A DNA stretch of 64,000 bases from Verrucomicrobiota bacterium (GCA_016713365.1 JADJPG010000017.1:1-64000), one strand, 5' to 3'; positions 1 through 8,196 are shown, counted from the stretch's first letter. Made by a program: numbers and translations. Notes: a model not told the origin generated them from the letters alone.

Positions 1-62
1 GATTTGGCAACTTCCTGTTCGAAGTTATCCGTGGTCAGAGTGACAATGTTCGCGGCGGCCAT
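1..62 (-). CDS. trxA: Thioredoxin, N-terminal fragment (runs off window start)
   Basis: Only the first 20 or so codons are present, read on the minus strand from an ATG at 62. The peptide begins MAAANIVTLTTDNFEQEV, which is the usual opening of a bacterial thioredoxin (beta strand, then 'T-x-x-N-F-x-x-E-V'). The CGPC active site would lie outside the window. Thioredoxin is the cytoplasmic dithiol reductant for ribonucleotide reductase, peroxiredoxins and PAPS reductase. The name rests on this short match alone. Confidence 0.75.
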   Translation of the reverse strand, partial: MAAANIVTLTTDNFEQEVAK

Positions 63-130
63 AAATCAATTAGGTTCGGTGGTGGCGGAGAATTGTTTTG
101 GAAGTTCGTTTTCCTGCTGCGGGGAAGTGC

Positions 131-616
131 TTACTTCAGACCCATCAGCAACAGGAGGCTGACGACTGCGCCCACGCCGACAACGGCGGCGGCGATGCCG
201 AGTCCCATGTCCAAACCGCTAATCTTGCGCGCACCGCCGGATGCGACCGGGCGCGGGGCGGGAGTCGGAGCTCCGGGCGGACGGGCGGCAGGAGCACCCG
301 TGTTCGTCGCAGGTCGACCAGCCGGGGCGGCCGCTGCCGGTGCGGCACCGGCGACGGAAAGTGCAGGAGCGCCAGCAGTGGGCGGACGCGGTGCGGGCGG
401 GGCGCCACCAGCGGGCGCGGCTGCCGTTGCGGCACCGGGTGCAGCGGGAGCTGCAGGACCTCCAGCAGGCATGGTCGGAAGTTTGATCGTCGGGGAGGAG
501 GTCGGCTTCGGCGGAAGGCTGATGCGGACCGTTTCCTTCTTCGGCTGAACTTTGGCGGCTTCAGGCGGCTTCGGCGGAACAGATTCGCCGGGCGTGATCG
601 GATTATTTTCTGACAT
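131..616 (-). CDS. Pro/Ala-rich protein with C-terminal membrane anchor, unknown function
   Basis: 161 residues. About residues 1-35 are polar with prolines and lysines. Residues 35-130 are a low-complexity Ala/Pro/Gly stretch with no recognisable fold. The last 25 residues form one strongly hydrophobic helix ending in Lys, so the protein looks tail-anchored with the disordered part in the cytoplasm. It is not a recognised family. The ATG at 616 is supported by a good promoter just upstream. The neighbouring thioredoxin gene lies 69 bases downstream on the same strand. Function cannot be assigned; a spacer or scaffold role is only a guess. Confidence 0.6.
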   Translation of the reverse strand: MSENNPITPGESVPPKPPEAAKVQPKKETVRISLPPKPTSSPTIKLPTMPAGGPAAPAAPGAATAAAPAGGAPPAPRPPTAGAPALSVAGAAPAAAAPAGRPATNTGAPAARPPGAPTPAPRPVASGGARKISGLDMGLGIAAAVVGVGAVVSLLLLMGLK

Positions 617-636
617 ATTGGTTGCTCGCTTCGGCC

Positions 637-665
637 AAGCTAGAATCGGTCATTCGGGGTGTCAA
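637..665 (-). promoter_or_regulatory. Sigma70-like promoter of the Pro/Ala-rich gene
   Basis: Minus strand: TTGACA at 665-660, 17-base spacer, TAGCTT at 642-637, then 20 bases to the ATG at 616. The -35 box is a perfect consensus. No Shine-Dalgarno sequence is visible in the short leader. Confidence 0.5.
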
Positions 666-708
666 ACCTTATGTCGCGTTTGCCGGCCTGTTGGCGATTA
701 AACGTTCT

Positions 709-2094
709 TCAGGGCGCGGCGCGGCGGGCTGAAGCCGGGAGCGGAAAAGTGCGTTGAGCGGACTGGGCGGCTTGCGCGGCGGTTTGCCCGCTGGAAACTC
801 CCACCGCAACGGCGCCGGAGAAGTACGCGGCGGCCGGTGAGGTGCCGTTCACGATCCATGTGTTTCCGCCGTATTGAATCCGTGCCGTGCCGGGGGCCAT
901 CGCGTCGTTTACTTCGCTGTAGTTCGCGTAAGGGGCAAGGCTGGTGGGGGAATCGCCTGCAGTCACCGAAATCACTTCCGGGTAGCCAGCGGGGAAGGTG
1001 GGCGCATCGGTCGGTGTGTTGCCAGCCGAGGCGACGAATACGGCGCCTGCGGCGGTGCCTTGTCGAATGACCTCGTGCAAGATGGGTGTGTCACCTTCGC
1101 TGCCCAAGCTCAGGTTGATGATGCGCGCTCCGTTCTTCAGCGCTTGCGCAATCCCTTCCGCCACCTCAAAGGTCGTGGCGTTCCCGCTTCCGAAAACATC
1201 CACCGGGAGAACCTTCACCGGCGTGGTGGATCCGTCCGCTGAGAACGCATCGATGCTCTTCAGCAGAACTTCGAACATCGAAGTGCCGTGCGAAGGCTCC
1301 GCTGGATTCGACGCGGTCTGCGAAGCTGAAACGGAAATGCCGGGCAGGAGGAAGTCGTCATAAGCACCTCCCGTCTTCTGCACCCCGGTGTCGATCAGCC
1401 CCACGATTAACGGATCCCCGTCCTTTAGTGGTTTGAGATTCAAACTTCCCGATGACGGAGTTGCCGAAGAATCGAGCGTCGGCTGATCCATCACTGGAAA
1501 ATTGGGATCGGTCGATTCGACGTCGGGATTCTCCTGCAGCGTTTCGCGGGCTTTTGCCGCCGCTTCTTCGTTGTCGAATTTCAATCGCCCGGCGTTGAGC
1601 TCATCCGATTTGCCCAGAACCTTCGCGCCGAGCTTGGACGCCACGTCGTCGACGCTCTTGCCCTTCTTCATCCGCACGATCAATTCGTCCGGGTTTGGCT
1701 TGGCGCGTTTGCGCGCGCGGATGAGTTGCGTGGCGTCGCGTTCCTTGTTGCGGAAAACGAGCAGTCGCGGCGGACCGCCATTCGTGCCGGGCAGCAGTGC
1801 GCGGCCGAGGTTTCCGAGCAGCATGTCGAGCGCGCGGTCTTTGGACCGTTCCTTGAACTTGGTGGAAACGGCCTTCTTCGTTCCGGGTTCGAGATAAACC
1901 TGCCAGCCGGTCGCTTCGGAGATCGTCTCCAACGTTTGCACCAGGCTCCAAGAGGAAATGTCCGCATCGACGCTGTCCTTCTCCTTGCTCCACTTTAGCG
2001 AATCGGCGGCGTGCGTTGAAACGGGTGCGAGATGGGCAATCCCCAGAATGGCCACCGTGACGGCCCATCGACGTGTCTTACAACCCAGTTTCAT
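709..2094 (-). CDS. Secreted S8 (subtilisin-like) serine peptidase
   Basis: 461 residues from the ATG at 2094. That start gives a clean signal peptide (about 1-30, Lys/Arg then a hydrophobic core ending in THA-A) and sits 7 bases after a good -10 box; an in-frame ATG at 2181 would put 29 extra residues before the signal. After the signal comes an STN/secretin-like segment (about 35-100), then an I9-like prodomain (about 130-200, 'DELIVRMKKG', ending near 'DVESTDPNFP'), then the subtilase fold. The catalytic triad is visible: Asp235 in GLIDTGV, His269 in SHGTSM, Ser419 in NGTSPAAA, with oxyanion Asn358 in ASAGN. It probably acts in the periplasm or outside the cell on proteins. The substrate is unknown, and the STN-like N-terminus is unusual for a subtilase. 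Confidence 0.88.
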   Translation of the reverse strand: MKLGCKTRRWAVTVAILGIAHLAPVSTHAADSLKWSKEKDSVDADISSWSLVQTLETISEATGWQVYLEPGTKKAVSTKFKERSKDRALDMLLGNLGRALLPGTNGGPPRLLVFRNKERDATQLIRARKRAKPNPDELIVRMKKGKSVDDVASKLGAKVLGKSDELNAGRLKFDNEEAAAKARETLQENPDVESTDPNFPVMDQPTLDSSATPSSGSLNLKPLKDGDPLIVGLIDTGVQKTGGAYDDFLLPGISVSASQTASNPAEPSHGTSMFEVLLKSIDAFSADGSTTPVKVLPVDVFGSGNATTFEVAEGIAQALKNGARIINLSLGSEGDTPILHEVIRQGTAAGAVFVASAGNTPTDAPTFPAGYPEVISVTAGDSPTSLAPYANYSEVNDAMAPGTARIQYGGNTWIVNGTSPAAAYFSGAVAVGVSSGQTAAQAAQSAQRTFPLPASARRAAP

Positions 2095-2101
2095 GCCCGG
2101 T

Positions 2102-2130
2102 AATATATCGGAATCCAACGCCGTGACCAA
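2102..2130 (-). promoter_or_regulatory. Promoter of the subtilase gene, predicted leaderless
   Basis: Minus strand: TTGGTC at 2130-2125, 17-base spacer, TATATT at 2107-2102, then 7 bases to the ATG at 2094. The start point should fall on or beside the A of the ATG, so the mRNA would lack a leader. This also supports the internal start chosen for the gene. Confidence 0.55.
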
Positions 2131-2166
2131 CGAAAGGTTTCGCGATGAGCGTCCGGGGAAATCGCT

Positions 2167-2194
2167 TTGCCTCGCCTTCATGATTTCTTAACCT
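2167..2194 (+). promoter_or_regulatory. Promoter of deoC, predicted leaderless
   Basis: TTGCCT at 2167-2172, 16-base spacer, TAACCT at 2189-2194, then 7 bases to the ATG at 2202. It lies back to back with the subtilase promoter. No ribosome-binding site would fit between the predicted start point and the ATG. Confidence 0.5.
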
Positions 2195-2201
2195 CCGCCC
2201 C

Positions 2202-3116
2202 ATGCCGCCGCTTGCATCCCGGACCAGCGCCACCGTTGCCCGTACCATCGACGCCGTGATGGTCGAGGAACGCGCAGCGTCGTTCACCAAGCGCAGCATC
2301 AAGGCCGGTGCCAAGCTCGCCGGACTCAAGATGGCTGTGAGCATGATGGACCTCACCACGCTCGAAGGCAAAGATACCCCCGGCAAGGTCGCACAGCTCT
2401 GTCACAAGGCGTTGTATCCTGTCGATTCGAAGTACGGCGTGCCGCCCTGCGGAGCGGTGTGCGTTTACCCGAGCATGGTCCGGCACGCGCGGAAGTTTCT
2501 TGGGAACGATTCTCCGGTGAAGGTCGCCGCGGTCGCGACCGGTTTCCCGAGCGGCCAATATCCGCTGCGCACGCGCCTCGCGGAGACGCGCCACGCCGTC
2601 GCCGATGGCGCGGATGAGATCGACATGGTCATCAATCGCGGCGCGTTCCTCGCGGGCGAGCATGCGCTGGTCTTCGACGAAATCGCCGCCGTGAAGGAAG
2701 CCTGCGGCCCGGCGCATCTCAAGGTGATTCTCGAAACGGGCGAACTCGTCACCTACGACAACGTCCGCCTTGCCAGCAACCTCGCGATGGAAGCCGGCGC
2801 GGACTTCATCAAGACCAGCACCGGCAAGGTCTCGCCCGCTGCCACGCTGCCCGTGACGCTCGTGATGCTGGAGGCCATTCGTGATTATTTCTTCGCCACC
2901 GGCATCCGCATCGGCATGAAGCCCGCCGGCGGCATCCGCACCAGCAAACAGGCGCTCGCCTATCTCGTGATGGTGAAGGAAACCCTCGGCGACGACTGGC
3001 TCACGCCCGACCTCTTCCGCTTCGGCGCCAGCACGCTCGTGAACGATGTGCTGATGCAGATCGTGAAGCTCGCCGAGGGCAACTACCAGAGCGCGGATTA
3101 CTTTTCGCTTCCATGA
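2202..3116 (+). CDS. deoC: Deoxyribose-phosphate aldolase
   Basis: 304 residues, the long DeoC type. It cleaves 2-deoxy-D-ribose 5-phosphate to glyceraldehyde 3-phosphate and acetaldehyde in the cytoplasm. Key positions of the class I aldolase barrel are visible: Asp141 in DEIDMVIN, the Schiff-base Lys204 in FIKTSTGK, and Lys240 in GMKPAGGIRT. The stop overlaps the next start (ATGA at 3113), so it is translationally coupled to an aldehyde dehydrogenase. That partner could oxidise the acetaldehyde, giving a two-step deoxyribose breakdown unit. No deoxyribokinase, phosphopentomutase or microcompartment shell gene is nearby. Confidence 0.93.
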   Translation: MPPLASRTSATVARTIDAVMVEERAASFTKRSIKAGAKLAGLKMAVSMMDLTTLEGKDTPGKVAQLCHKALYPVDSKYGVPPCGAVCVYPSMVRHARKFLGNDSPVKVAAVATGFPSGQYPLRTRLAETRHAVADGADEIDMVINRGAFLAGEHALVFDEIAAVKEACGPAHLKVILETGELVTYDNVRLASNLAMEAGADFIKTSTGKVSPAATLPVTLVMLEAIRDYFFATGIRIGMKPAGGIRTSKQALAYLVMVKETLGDDWLTPDLFRFGASTLVNDVLMQIVKLAEGNYQSADYFSLP

Positions 3117-4657
3117 AACGTTCCTCCAAGTCTGCTTTAAAACCCGCCGTGAAGGCTGTCGCGCCCAGCCGCGCCGTCGTCCCGCTGCGCGAACGTCGCC
3201 TGAACTTCGGTGACAAGTGGGATTACGCGCCAGCGCCGGAGGACCACAAAGGCTATCCCATCGCGCCGCGTCACGAGCTGTTCATCGATGGCAAGTTTGT
3301 GAAGCCGCGCGCCCGCCGTTATTTCGATTCCATCAACCCGGCGACCGAGGAGAAGCTCACCGAGATCGCGCTGGCGGATGAGCGCGACGTGGCCGCGGCC
3401 GTGGCCGCTGCGCGCAAGGCGTATGACGGCGTCTGGGGCAAGATGCCGGCCCGCGAGCGAGGCAAGTATCTCTTCCGCATCGCACGCATCATTCAGGAAC
3501 GTTCGCGCGAACTCGCCGTGCTCGAGACCATCGACGGCGGCAAGCCGATCAAGGAATCGCGCGACATCGATCTGCCGTTGGTAGCGGCGCATTTCTTTTA
3601 CTACGCGGGCTGGGCGGACAAGTTGAAGTATGCCTTCCCCGGTCGCACGCCGCGTTCGCTCGGAGTGGCCGGGCAAATCATCCCGTGGAACTTCCCGTTG
3701 CTCATGGCAGCGTGGAAGATCGCTCCGGCGCTCGCGTGCGGAAATACCGTCGTGCTCAAGCCCGCCGAGACCACGAGCATCACGGCGCTGCGGCTTGCGG
3801 AGATTTTTCAGCAGGCGGACCTGCCGCCGGGCGTGGTGAACATCGTCACCGGCGCGGGTGAAACTGGCGCGGCATTGGTGCGGCATCCGGGCGTGGCCAA
3901 GATCGCGTTCACTGGCAGCACGGAAGTGGGGAAGTTGATCGCGAAGACGCTGGCGGAACGGAGCAACAACGCTCCGCGACTCACGCTCGAACTCGGTGGC
4001 AAGGCGGCGAACATCGTCTTTGAGGACGCGCCGATCGATCAGGCCATCGAAGGCATTATCTCCGGCATCTACTTCAACCAGGGTCATGTCTGCTGCGCTG
4101 GCTCGCGGCTGTTCGTGCAGGAAGGCATTCACAAGACGGTTCTGCGCAAGTTGCGCGATCGCATCCAGACCCTGCGCGTGGGCAATCCGCTCGACAAGAA
4201 CACCGACATCGGTGCGATTAATTCGTCGGCGCAATTGAAGAAGATTCGTTCACTCGTGAAGAGCGGTGAAGAGCAGGGTGCGGTCGTCGAGCAAACGAGC
4301 TGTCGCTTGCCGGCGAAGGGCTACTGGTTCCCACCGACGATGCTGACGCGCGTCAGCCCGAGCCATCGCGTGGCGCAGGAAGAAATCTTCGGGCCGGTAC
4401 TGAGCGTGATGACGTTCCGCACGCCGGAGGAAGCCATCGAGCGCGCGAACAACACGCCGTACGGCCTGAGCGCGGGCGTGTGGACGGACAAGGGCAGCAA
4501 GATTTTCAAGGTGGCGCAGAAGCTCCGTGCCGGCGTCATCTGGGCGAACTGCTACAACAAGTTCGATCCCGCGAGCCCGTTCGGTGGCTACAAGGAAAGC
4601 GGCTTTGGACGCGAAGGTGGATTGCACGGGCTGGCGGCGTATTGCCGGCTGGACTGA
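3113..4657 (+). CDS. NAD(P)-dependent aldehyde dehydrogenase coupled to deoC
   Basis: 514 residues. It has the full ALDH superfamily fold: PWNFP (191-195), FTGST (266-270), catalytic base Glu293 in LELGGK and the nucleophile Cys327/328 in GHVCCAGSR, plus a C-terminal FGGYKESGFGREGG. The N-terminus has about 30 extra basic residues before the conserved domain. It starts inside the deoC stop codon, which suggests that it removes the acetaldehyde made by DeoC (to acetate). Exact substrate and cofactor cannot be read from sequence. An imperfect inverted repeat follows the stop. Confidence 0.9.
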   Translation: MKRSSKSALKPAVKAVAPSRAVVPLRERRLNFGDKWDYAPAPEDHKGYPIAPRHELFIDGKFVKPRARRYFDSINPATEEKLTEIALADERDVAAAVAAARKAYDGVWGKMPARERGKYLFRIARIIQERSRELAVLETIDGGKPIKESRDIDLPLVAAHFFYYAGWADKLKYAFPGRTPRSLGVAGQIIPWNFPLLMAAWKIAPALACGNTVVLKPAETTSITALRLAEIFQQADLPPGVVNIVTGAGETGAALVRHPGVAKIAFTGSTEVGKLIAKTLAERSNNAPRLTLELGGKAANIVFEDAPIDQAIEGIISGIYFNQGHVCCAGSRLFVQEGIHKTVLRKLRDRIQTLRVGNPLDKNTDIGAINSSAQLKKIRSLVKSGEEQGAVVEQTSCRLPAKGYWFPPTMLTRVSPSHRVAQEEIFGPVLSVMTFRTPEEAIERANNTPYGLSAGVWTDKGSKIFKVAQKLRAGVIWANCYNKFDPASPFGGYKESGFGREGGLHGLAAYCRLD

Positions 4658-4671
4658 AGCGGGAACTGCGA

Positions 4672-4737
4672 GACACGAATTTCACGAATTGGCGCGGATT
4701 CAGAATTCAATTCGTGAGAATCCGTGGAATTCGTGTC
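4672..4737. repeat. Intergenic inverted repeat built from CACGAATT words
   Basis: A 66-base imperfect palindrome between two convergent genes. The outer arms GACACGAATT (4672-4681) and AATTCGTGTC (4728-4737) are perfect complements. Inside, further copies of CACGAATT/AATTCGTG and 'GGATT' recur with mismatches. It may act as a bidirectional terminator or belong to an interspersed palindromic repeat family; copy number elsewhere cannot be judged from this window. Confidence 0.55.
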
Positions 4738-4752
4738 TGTCCTCTCTGTTCT

Positions 4753-5568
4753 TCACATCGCCCCGCGCTGGCGTGCGGCTTCGTAGAGGAACACCGCCGC
4801 TGCATTCGCCACGTTGAGGGAATCCACTTCGTTCGCCATCGGTATGGCTACCGCTTCGTCGCACGCTGCCAGTACGGCGGGAGAAACTCCGTTGCCTTCG
4901 CTCCCGAGCACGATGCAGCAGTCGCCGCTGAGGTCGCACTTGCCGAGCGTTTGTGAGGTGGAATGGCCATGCGCGGCGATGCAGCGCACGCCGCGGCTCC
5001 GCAGGTAGAGCAGCGTCTCCACGAGCGACGGCGACTCGATAATCGGCAGCTTGAAGATCGTGCCCATCGAGTTTCGCACCGCCCGCCGCATGTAGGGCGA
5101 GGCGCAACTCTCACCGGCGATGAGGAGGTGAACACCGAATGCAACGCTGTTGCGCACCACCACGCCGAGATTCTCGGCGTCCGCCAGTCCATCGAGGGCG
5201 ACCAGCAAGCGCGGGCTGGGCGCGGTGGCGAGAACGTCATCGAGCGCGGGTGGTTCTGGAAACTTTGCGACGGCGAGGATGCCTTGATAAATCGTGAAGC
5301 CGACGAGTTGCTCCATCACTTCCTTCGGCACGACGAAGACTTGAATGTTCTCCTGCCGTGCCGTGAGCACTTCTCTCAATTCGGGCAGCCATTTTTCGAC
5401 CATCAAGATGGACTCGACGGTGAACGGAGTTTCGAGCAACCGGCGCACGACTTTGTCGCCTTCCGCTACGAAGATGCGTTGAAGGACATGCTCATGATGC
5501 CGGCGCATGGTCCGGTAGGGCGCCAGTTCCGGGAGGTCGAGGGAATCGATATGTCGAATCTGAAACAT
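4753..5568 (-). CDS. SpoU/TrmH-family RNA 2'-O-ribose methyltransferase
   Basis: 271 residues from the ATG at 5568. The frame is open for another 67 codons upstream, but that stretch is low-complexity repeat DNA, so the inner start is preferred. Residues 1-100 form a substrate-binding (SpoU_sub_bind-like) domain. The SPOUT fold follows, with the knot motifs 'LADAENLGVVVRN' (motif 1), 'IVLGSEGNG' (motif 2) and 'IPMANEVDSLNVANAAAV' (motif 3). It methylates a ribose in rRNA or tRNA using SAM. In motif 3 a Val-Asp takes the place of the more common Val-Glu. Target nucleotide unknown. Confidence 0.88.
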   Translation of the reverse strand: MFQIRHIDSLDLPELAPYRTMRRHHEHVLQRIFVAEGDKVVRRLLETPFTVESILMVEKWLPELREVLTARQENIQVFVVPKEVMEQLVGFTIYQGILAVAKFPEPPALDDVLATAPSPRLLVALDGLADAENLGVVVRNSVAFGVHLLIAGESCASPYMRRAVRNSMGTIFKLPIIESPSLVETLLYLRSRGVRCIAAHGHSTSQTLGKCDLSGDCCIVLGSEGNGVSPAVLAACDEAVAIPMANEVDSLNVANAAAVFLYEAARQRGAM

Positions 5569-5636
5569 CGTGAAGCGCGAGTGTCGCGGGAGGCTCGGCG
5601 CGTTGGCAATTCCGAATGCGGAGCTGCCACAACGCG

Positions 5637-5730
5637 CTGCTGGCGTCCCGCCGGCAGAGAGAGACGGGTGCGATGGAAGAGGAAGGTTCCTGTTCGCGAG
5701 CAGGTAAGGTTCGCCGGCAAGATGCCGGCG
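5637..5730. repeat. Pair of GC-rich palindromes (REP/BIME-like element)
   Basis: Two short palindromes lie 54 bases apart. The first is CTGCTGGCG-TCC-CGCCGGCAG (5637-5657, 8 of 9 arm pairs). The second is CGCCGGC-AAGAT-GCCGGCG (5712-5730, perfect arms). They lie directly upstream of the methyltransferase gene. The layout is typical of dispersed bacterial palindromic elements, which is why the upstream open frame is not taken as protein. Confidence 0.5.
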
Positions 5731-5740
5731 GCACGTTGAA

Positions 5741-5778
5741 ACAAAAACGTGGCGCGCAATTTTCATCACGCGCCACGT
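5741..5778 (-). terminator. Rho-independent terminator after the Gfo/Idh/MocA gene
   Basis: Minus strand: a 10-bp perfect stem (ACGTGGCGCG at 5778-5769 pairing with CGCGCCACGT at 5756-5747), a 12-base loop, then a T run (5747-5743). It begins 21 bases after the oxidoreductase stop codon. Confidence 0.8.
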
Positions 5779-5798
5779 CTCAAGTCAGACTCGAAGTC

Positions 5799-7196
5799 TT
5801 ACAGCTTCCAGCCGTCGCGGTATTCGCGTTTCACGTATTGCGACACGTCGACGTTCTTGGCGCGCATCTTCGGGCCGTTCCATTCCAGCTTGGTCCCAGC
5901 ACGCAGCGAGACGCAGCCGAGCAGGATGATTTCGGTGAGATACGCCGCGATGTCGAAGTTCGAGTACGCCGCGCGTCCGCCCTTGATGGCGTCGATCCAC
6001 TCGACGTAATGGCCGGGGCTGCGCCAGATATTGTTCGGGATCGCGTTCACCGCTTCGTGATCCTTCGCGGCCTTGAGTTCCTTCTCGTCGTTCATGCGGA
6101 TGAAGAACTGCGAGCCGTAGTCGTCCGGCGAGAAGATGCGGCCCTTGTCGCCGATGATGAGACAGCCGCTGCCCGGGAGCTTGCCCTGCTTGGCGACGAT
6201 GTCGGTCGTCAGATCAGCGTGTGGACGGAACGTTTCCTTGCCGTCGGGCTTGCCGTCATACCACCAGAAGGTGAGCGGCGGCAGACCGTCCCGTTTCGGA
6301 AACTGAAAACGAATCTTGCTGCTGAGCGGCCATGATTCCTTGTTCATGCCGGTCGATTCCGCTTCGACTTCGGTCGGGTAACCGAGCTTGAGCGCGCGGA
6401 ACGGCATGTTGACGGTGTGGCAGGCCATGTCGCCGAGCGCACCGGTGCCGAAGTCCTGCACGCCGCGCCACGCGAAGGTGTGATAGGCACCTTTCTTGTA
6501 AGGACGGAACGGCGCGGGCCCGAGCCAGAGATCCCAATCGAGCGAGTCCGGCACTGGATCGGAGCCTTCCGGACGCGCCTGGCCTTGCGGCCAGATCGGG
6601 CGGTTGCTCCAGACGTGGAGTTGCTGCGGCTTGCCGATGACGCCGGCCTGGATGACTTCGACCGCGCGACGCAATCCATCGCCGGCGCTGCCTTGATTGC
6701 CCATCTGCGTGGCGACCTTCATCTTCTTCGCGACATCGCGCATCATGCGCGCTTCGTAAACGGAATGCGTGAGCGGCTTCTGGCAGAAACAATGTTTGCC
6801 CATCTTCATCGCCATGATGCTCGCGGGCGCGTGGGTGTGGTCAGGAGTCGCGACAACGACGGCGTCGATGTCCTTTTCCATCTCGGTGAGCATCTTCCGG
6901 AAATCCTGGTAACGCTTCGCGTCGGAGTATTTCTTGCCGCGCGATTCGAGCGTGCCTTTGTCCACGTCACACAGGCCGACGATGACGCCGCCCGCCTTCG
7001 CAGTTTCGTCGGTGTCGCTGGAACCTTTGCCGCCGGCGCCGATGATGCCGACTTGCAGACGGCTGTTGAGGTTCGCACCGCGCACGACATACGGCCCGGC
7101 CACGGCGAAGGCGCTGGTGGCGAGCGTGGTGTAGCGGATGAATTGACGACGGCTCACGGACGGAACCGTCCCGAGGGGGACTTGGGGCTTAGGCAT
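5799..7196 (-). CDS. Secreted Gfo/Idh/MocA-family oxidoreductase with Tat signal
   Basis: 465 residues from the ATG at 7196, chosen because it sits 8 bases after a promoter -10 and brings the twin-arginine motif SRRQFIRY close to the N-terminus (about residue 16). The Tat signal implies export folded with its NAD(P) bound. A Rossmann nucleotide-binding motif 'GIIGAGGKG' follows at about 52, then 'VVVATPDHTHA' and the family 'CQKPLTH' motif (Gln replaces the usual Glu, common in exported members). The C-terminal half is the alpha/beta dimerisation domain. Substrate is likely a sugar or inositol derivative, but not identifiable. Confidence 0.88.
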   Translation of the reverse strand: MPKPQVPLGTVPSVSRRQFIRYTTLATSAFAVAGPYVVRGANLNSRLQVGIIGAGGKGSSDTDETAKAGGVIVGLCDVDKGTLESRGKKYSDAKRYQDFRKMLTEMEKDIDAVVVATPDHTHAPASIMAMKMGKHCFCQKPLTHSVYEARMMRDVAKKMKVATQMGNQGSAGDGLRRAVEVIQAGVIGKPQQLHVWSNRPIWPQGQARPEGSDPVPDSLDWDLWLGPAPFRPYKKGAYHTFAWRGVQDFGTGALGDMACHTVNMPFRALKLGYPTEVEAESTGMNKESWPLSSKIRFQFPKRDGLPPLTFWWYDGKPDGKETFRPHADLTTDIVAKQGKLPGSGCLIIGDKGRIFSPDDYGSQFFIRMNDEKELKAAKDHEAVNAIPNNIWRSPGHYVEWIDAIKGGRAAYSNFDIAAYLTEIILLGCVSLRAGTKLEWNGPKMRAKNVDVSQYVKREYRDGWKL

Positions 7197-7204
7197 GAAG
7201 CTAC

Positions 7205-7234
7205 TGACTAGCCCCTGCCACTGGATATTCACAA
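7205..7234 (-). promoter_or_regulatory. Promoter of the Gfo/Idh/MocA gene, near-leaderless
   Basis: Minus strand: TTGTGA at 7234-7229, 18-base spacer, TAGTCA at 7210-7205, then 8 bases to the ATG at 7196. Confidence 0.4.
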
Positions 7235-7238
7235 GCAG

Positions 7239-7274
7239 AAAAAAGAGCCGGCAACCATCGCGGGTTACCGGCTC
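7239..7274 (-). terminator. Rho-independent terminator after the YugP-like peptidase gene
   Basis: Minus strand: GAGCCGGTAACC (7274-7263) pairs with GGTTGCCGGCTC (7256-7245), one mismatch, 6-base loop, followed by six T residues (7244-7239). It starts 24 bases after the stop codon at 7298. Confidence 0.8.
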
Positions 7275-7297
7275 GTGCGAAGAGTCTGAGCGTGCGT

Positions 7298-7984
7298 TTA
7301 GTCGCGGTCGCTGCCGCGCAGAATCATGATGAAGTGCAGCAGTGTAAAGAGGGTCGAGACCATGGCGGCGACGTAGGTCAACGCGGCGGCGCCGAGCACG
7401 CTGCTCACGCCAGAGCGTTCCTGATTATCGATCAGGCCGAGCGCGAGCAACTGGTCCTTCGCGCGGCGGCTGGCATCGAACTCGACTGGCAGCGTGATCA
7501 GCTGGAACAGGAAGATGATGCCGAACACGATCACGCCCGCCCACGCGAGCTTGGCAAGACCCATGAACATGCCACCGATGCTTATCCACATCGCCGCGTT
7601 GCTGGCGAAGCTCGTGACCGGCACGAGCGCCATGCGGAGGTTCAGCGGCGCATAAGCGGCCTTGTGCTGGAGAGCGTGACCAGCCTCGTGCGCGGCGACG
7701 CCGACGGCGGCCAGCGTCCGCCCGTGATAAACGTCCGAGGACAGGAACAGCGCCTTCTTCATCGGGTCGTAGTGATCGGTCAGATGTCCGCCGACTTCGT
7801 TGATGGCCATGGAGTGCAGGCCAGCGTTGTCGAGAATTTCGCGTGCCGCCTGCGCGCCGGAGATGCCGGAGTTCGTCGGAACGCGCGAATAACGTCCGTA
7901 GGAGGACGACAGACGCATCTGGGCGTAGAGCCCGAGCAGGAGGCCCGGAATGAAGAACCACCACCACTTATCAAAAATCAACAT
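7298..7984 (-). CDS. Membrane zinc metallopeptidase, YugP/Zn_peptidase_2 family
   Basis: 228 residues from the ATG at 7984; two ATGs at 7993 and 7996 would add 3-4 residues. The 7984 start is favoured because a TATGAT box ends 7 bases before it. An N-terminal helix (about 5-22) anchors the protein. The zinc site HEAGHALQ lies near residue 100, and 'LPVEFDASRRA' near 170 should supply the third ligand (Glu). Further membrane helices lie at about 125-165 and 200-225. Length and layout match B. subtilis YugP. The substrate of this family is not established. Confidence 0.85.
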   Translation of the reverse strand: MLIFDKWWWFFIPGLLLGLYAQMRLSSSYGRYSRVPTNSGISGAQAAREILDNAGLHSMAINEVGGHLTDHYDPMKKALFLSSDVYHGRTLAAVGVAAHEAGHALQHKAAYAPLNLRMALVPVTSFASNAAMWISIGGMFMGLAKLAWAGVIVFGIIFLFQLITLPVEFDASRRAKDQLLALGLIDNQERSGVSSVLGAAALTYVAAMVSTLFTLLHFIMILRGSDRD

Positions 7985-8196
7985 TGCTTCCATCATAGAT
8001 GTCTCTCAGTTCAATTGTTCAAATCGTTGCTGCTTCGATACACCGCAGCAGCTGAACGTCAAGCTATTCGGATGCCGCGCAGGTTTCGTTGAGTTTGGCT
8101 GGATTGCGACGATTCGCGGCGGAAGGGTGTGACACTTTTAGCCGGCACGCAGGTTTGGCGGAACAAATCTGGCACACCGCGTGGACCACGATTCGG

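Noticed and set aside
2202..4657. Part of a bacterial microcompartment locus
   Set aside because: No shell-protein gene or encapsulation peptide is visible near deoC or the aldehyde dehydrogenase.
5569..5769. A 67-residue N-terminal extension of the SpoU methyltransferase
   Set aside because: The stretch is made of palindromic repeat DNA and overlaps the terminator of the neighbouring gene; the ATG at 5568 begins the conserved domain.
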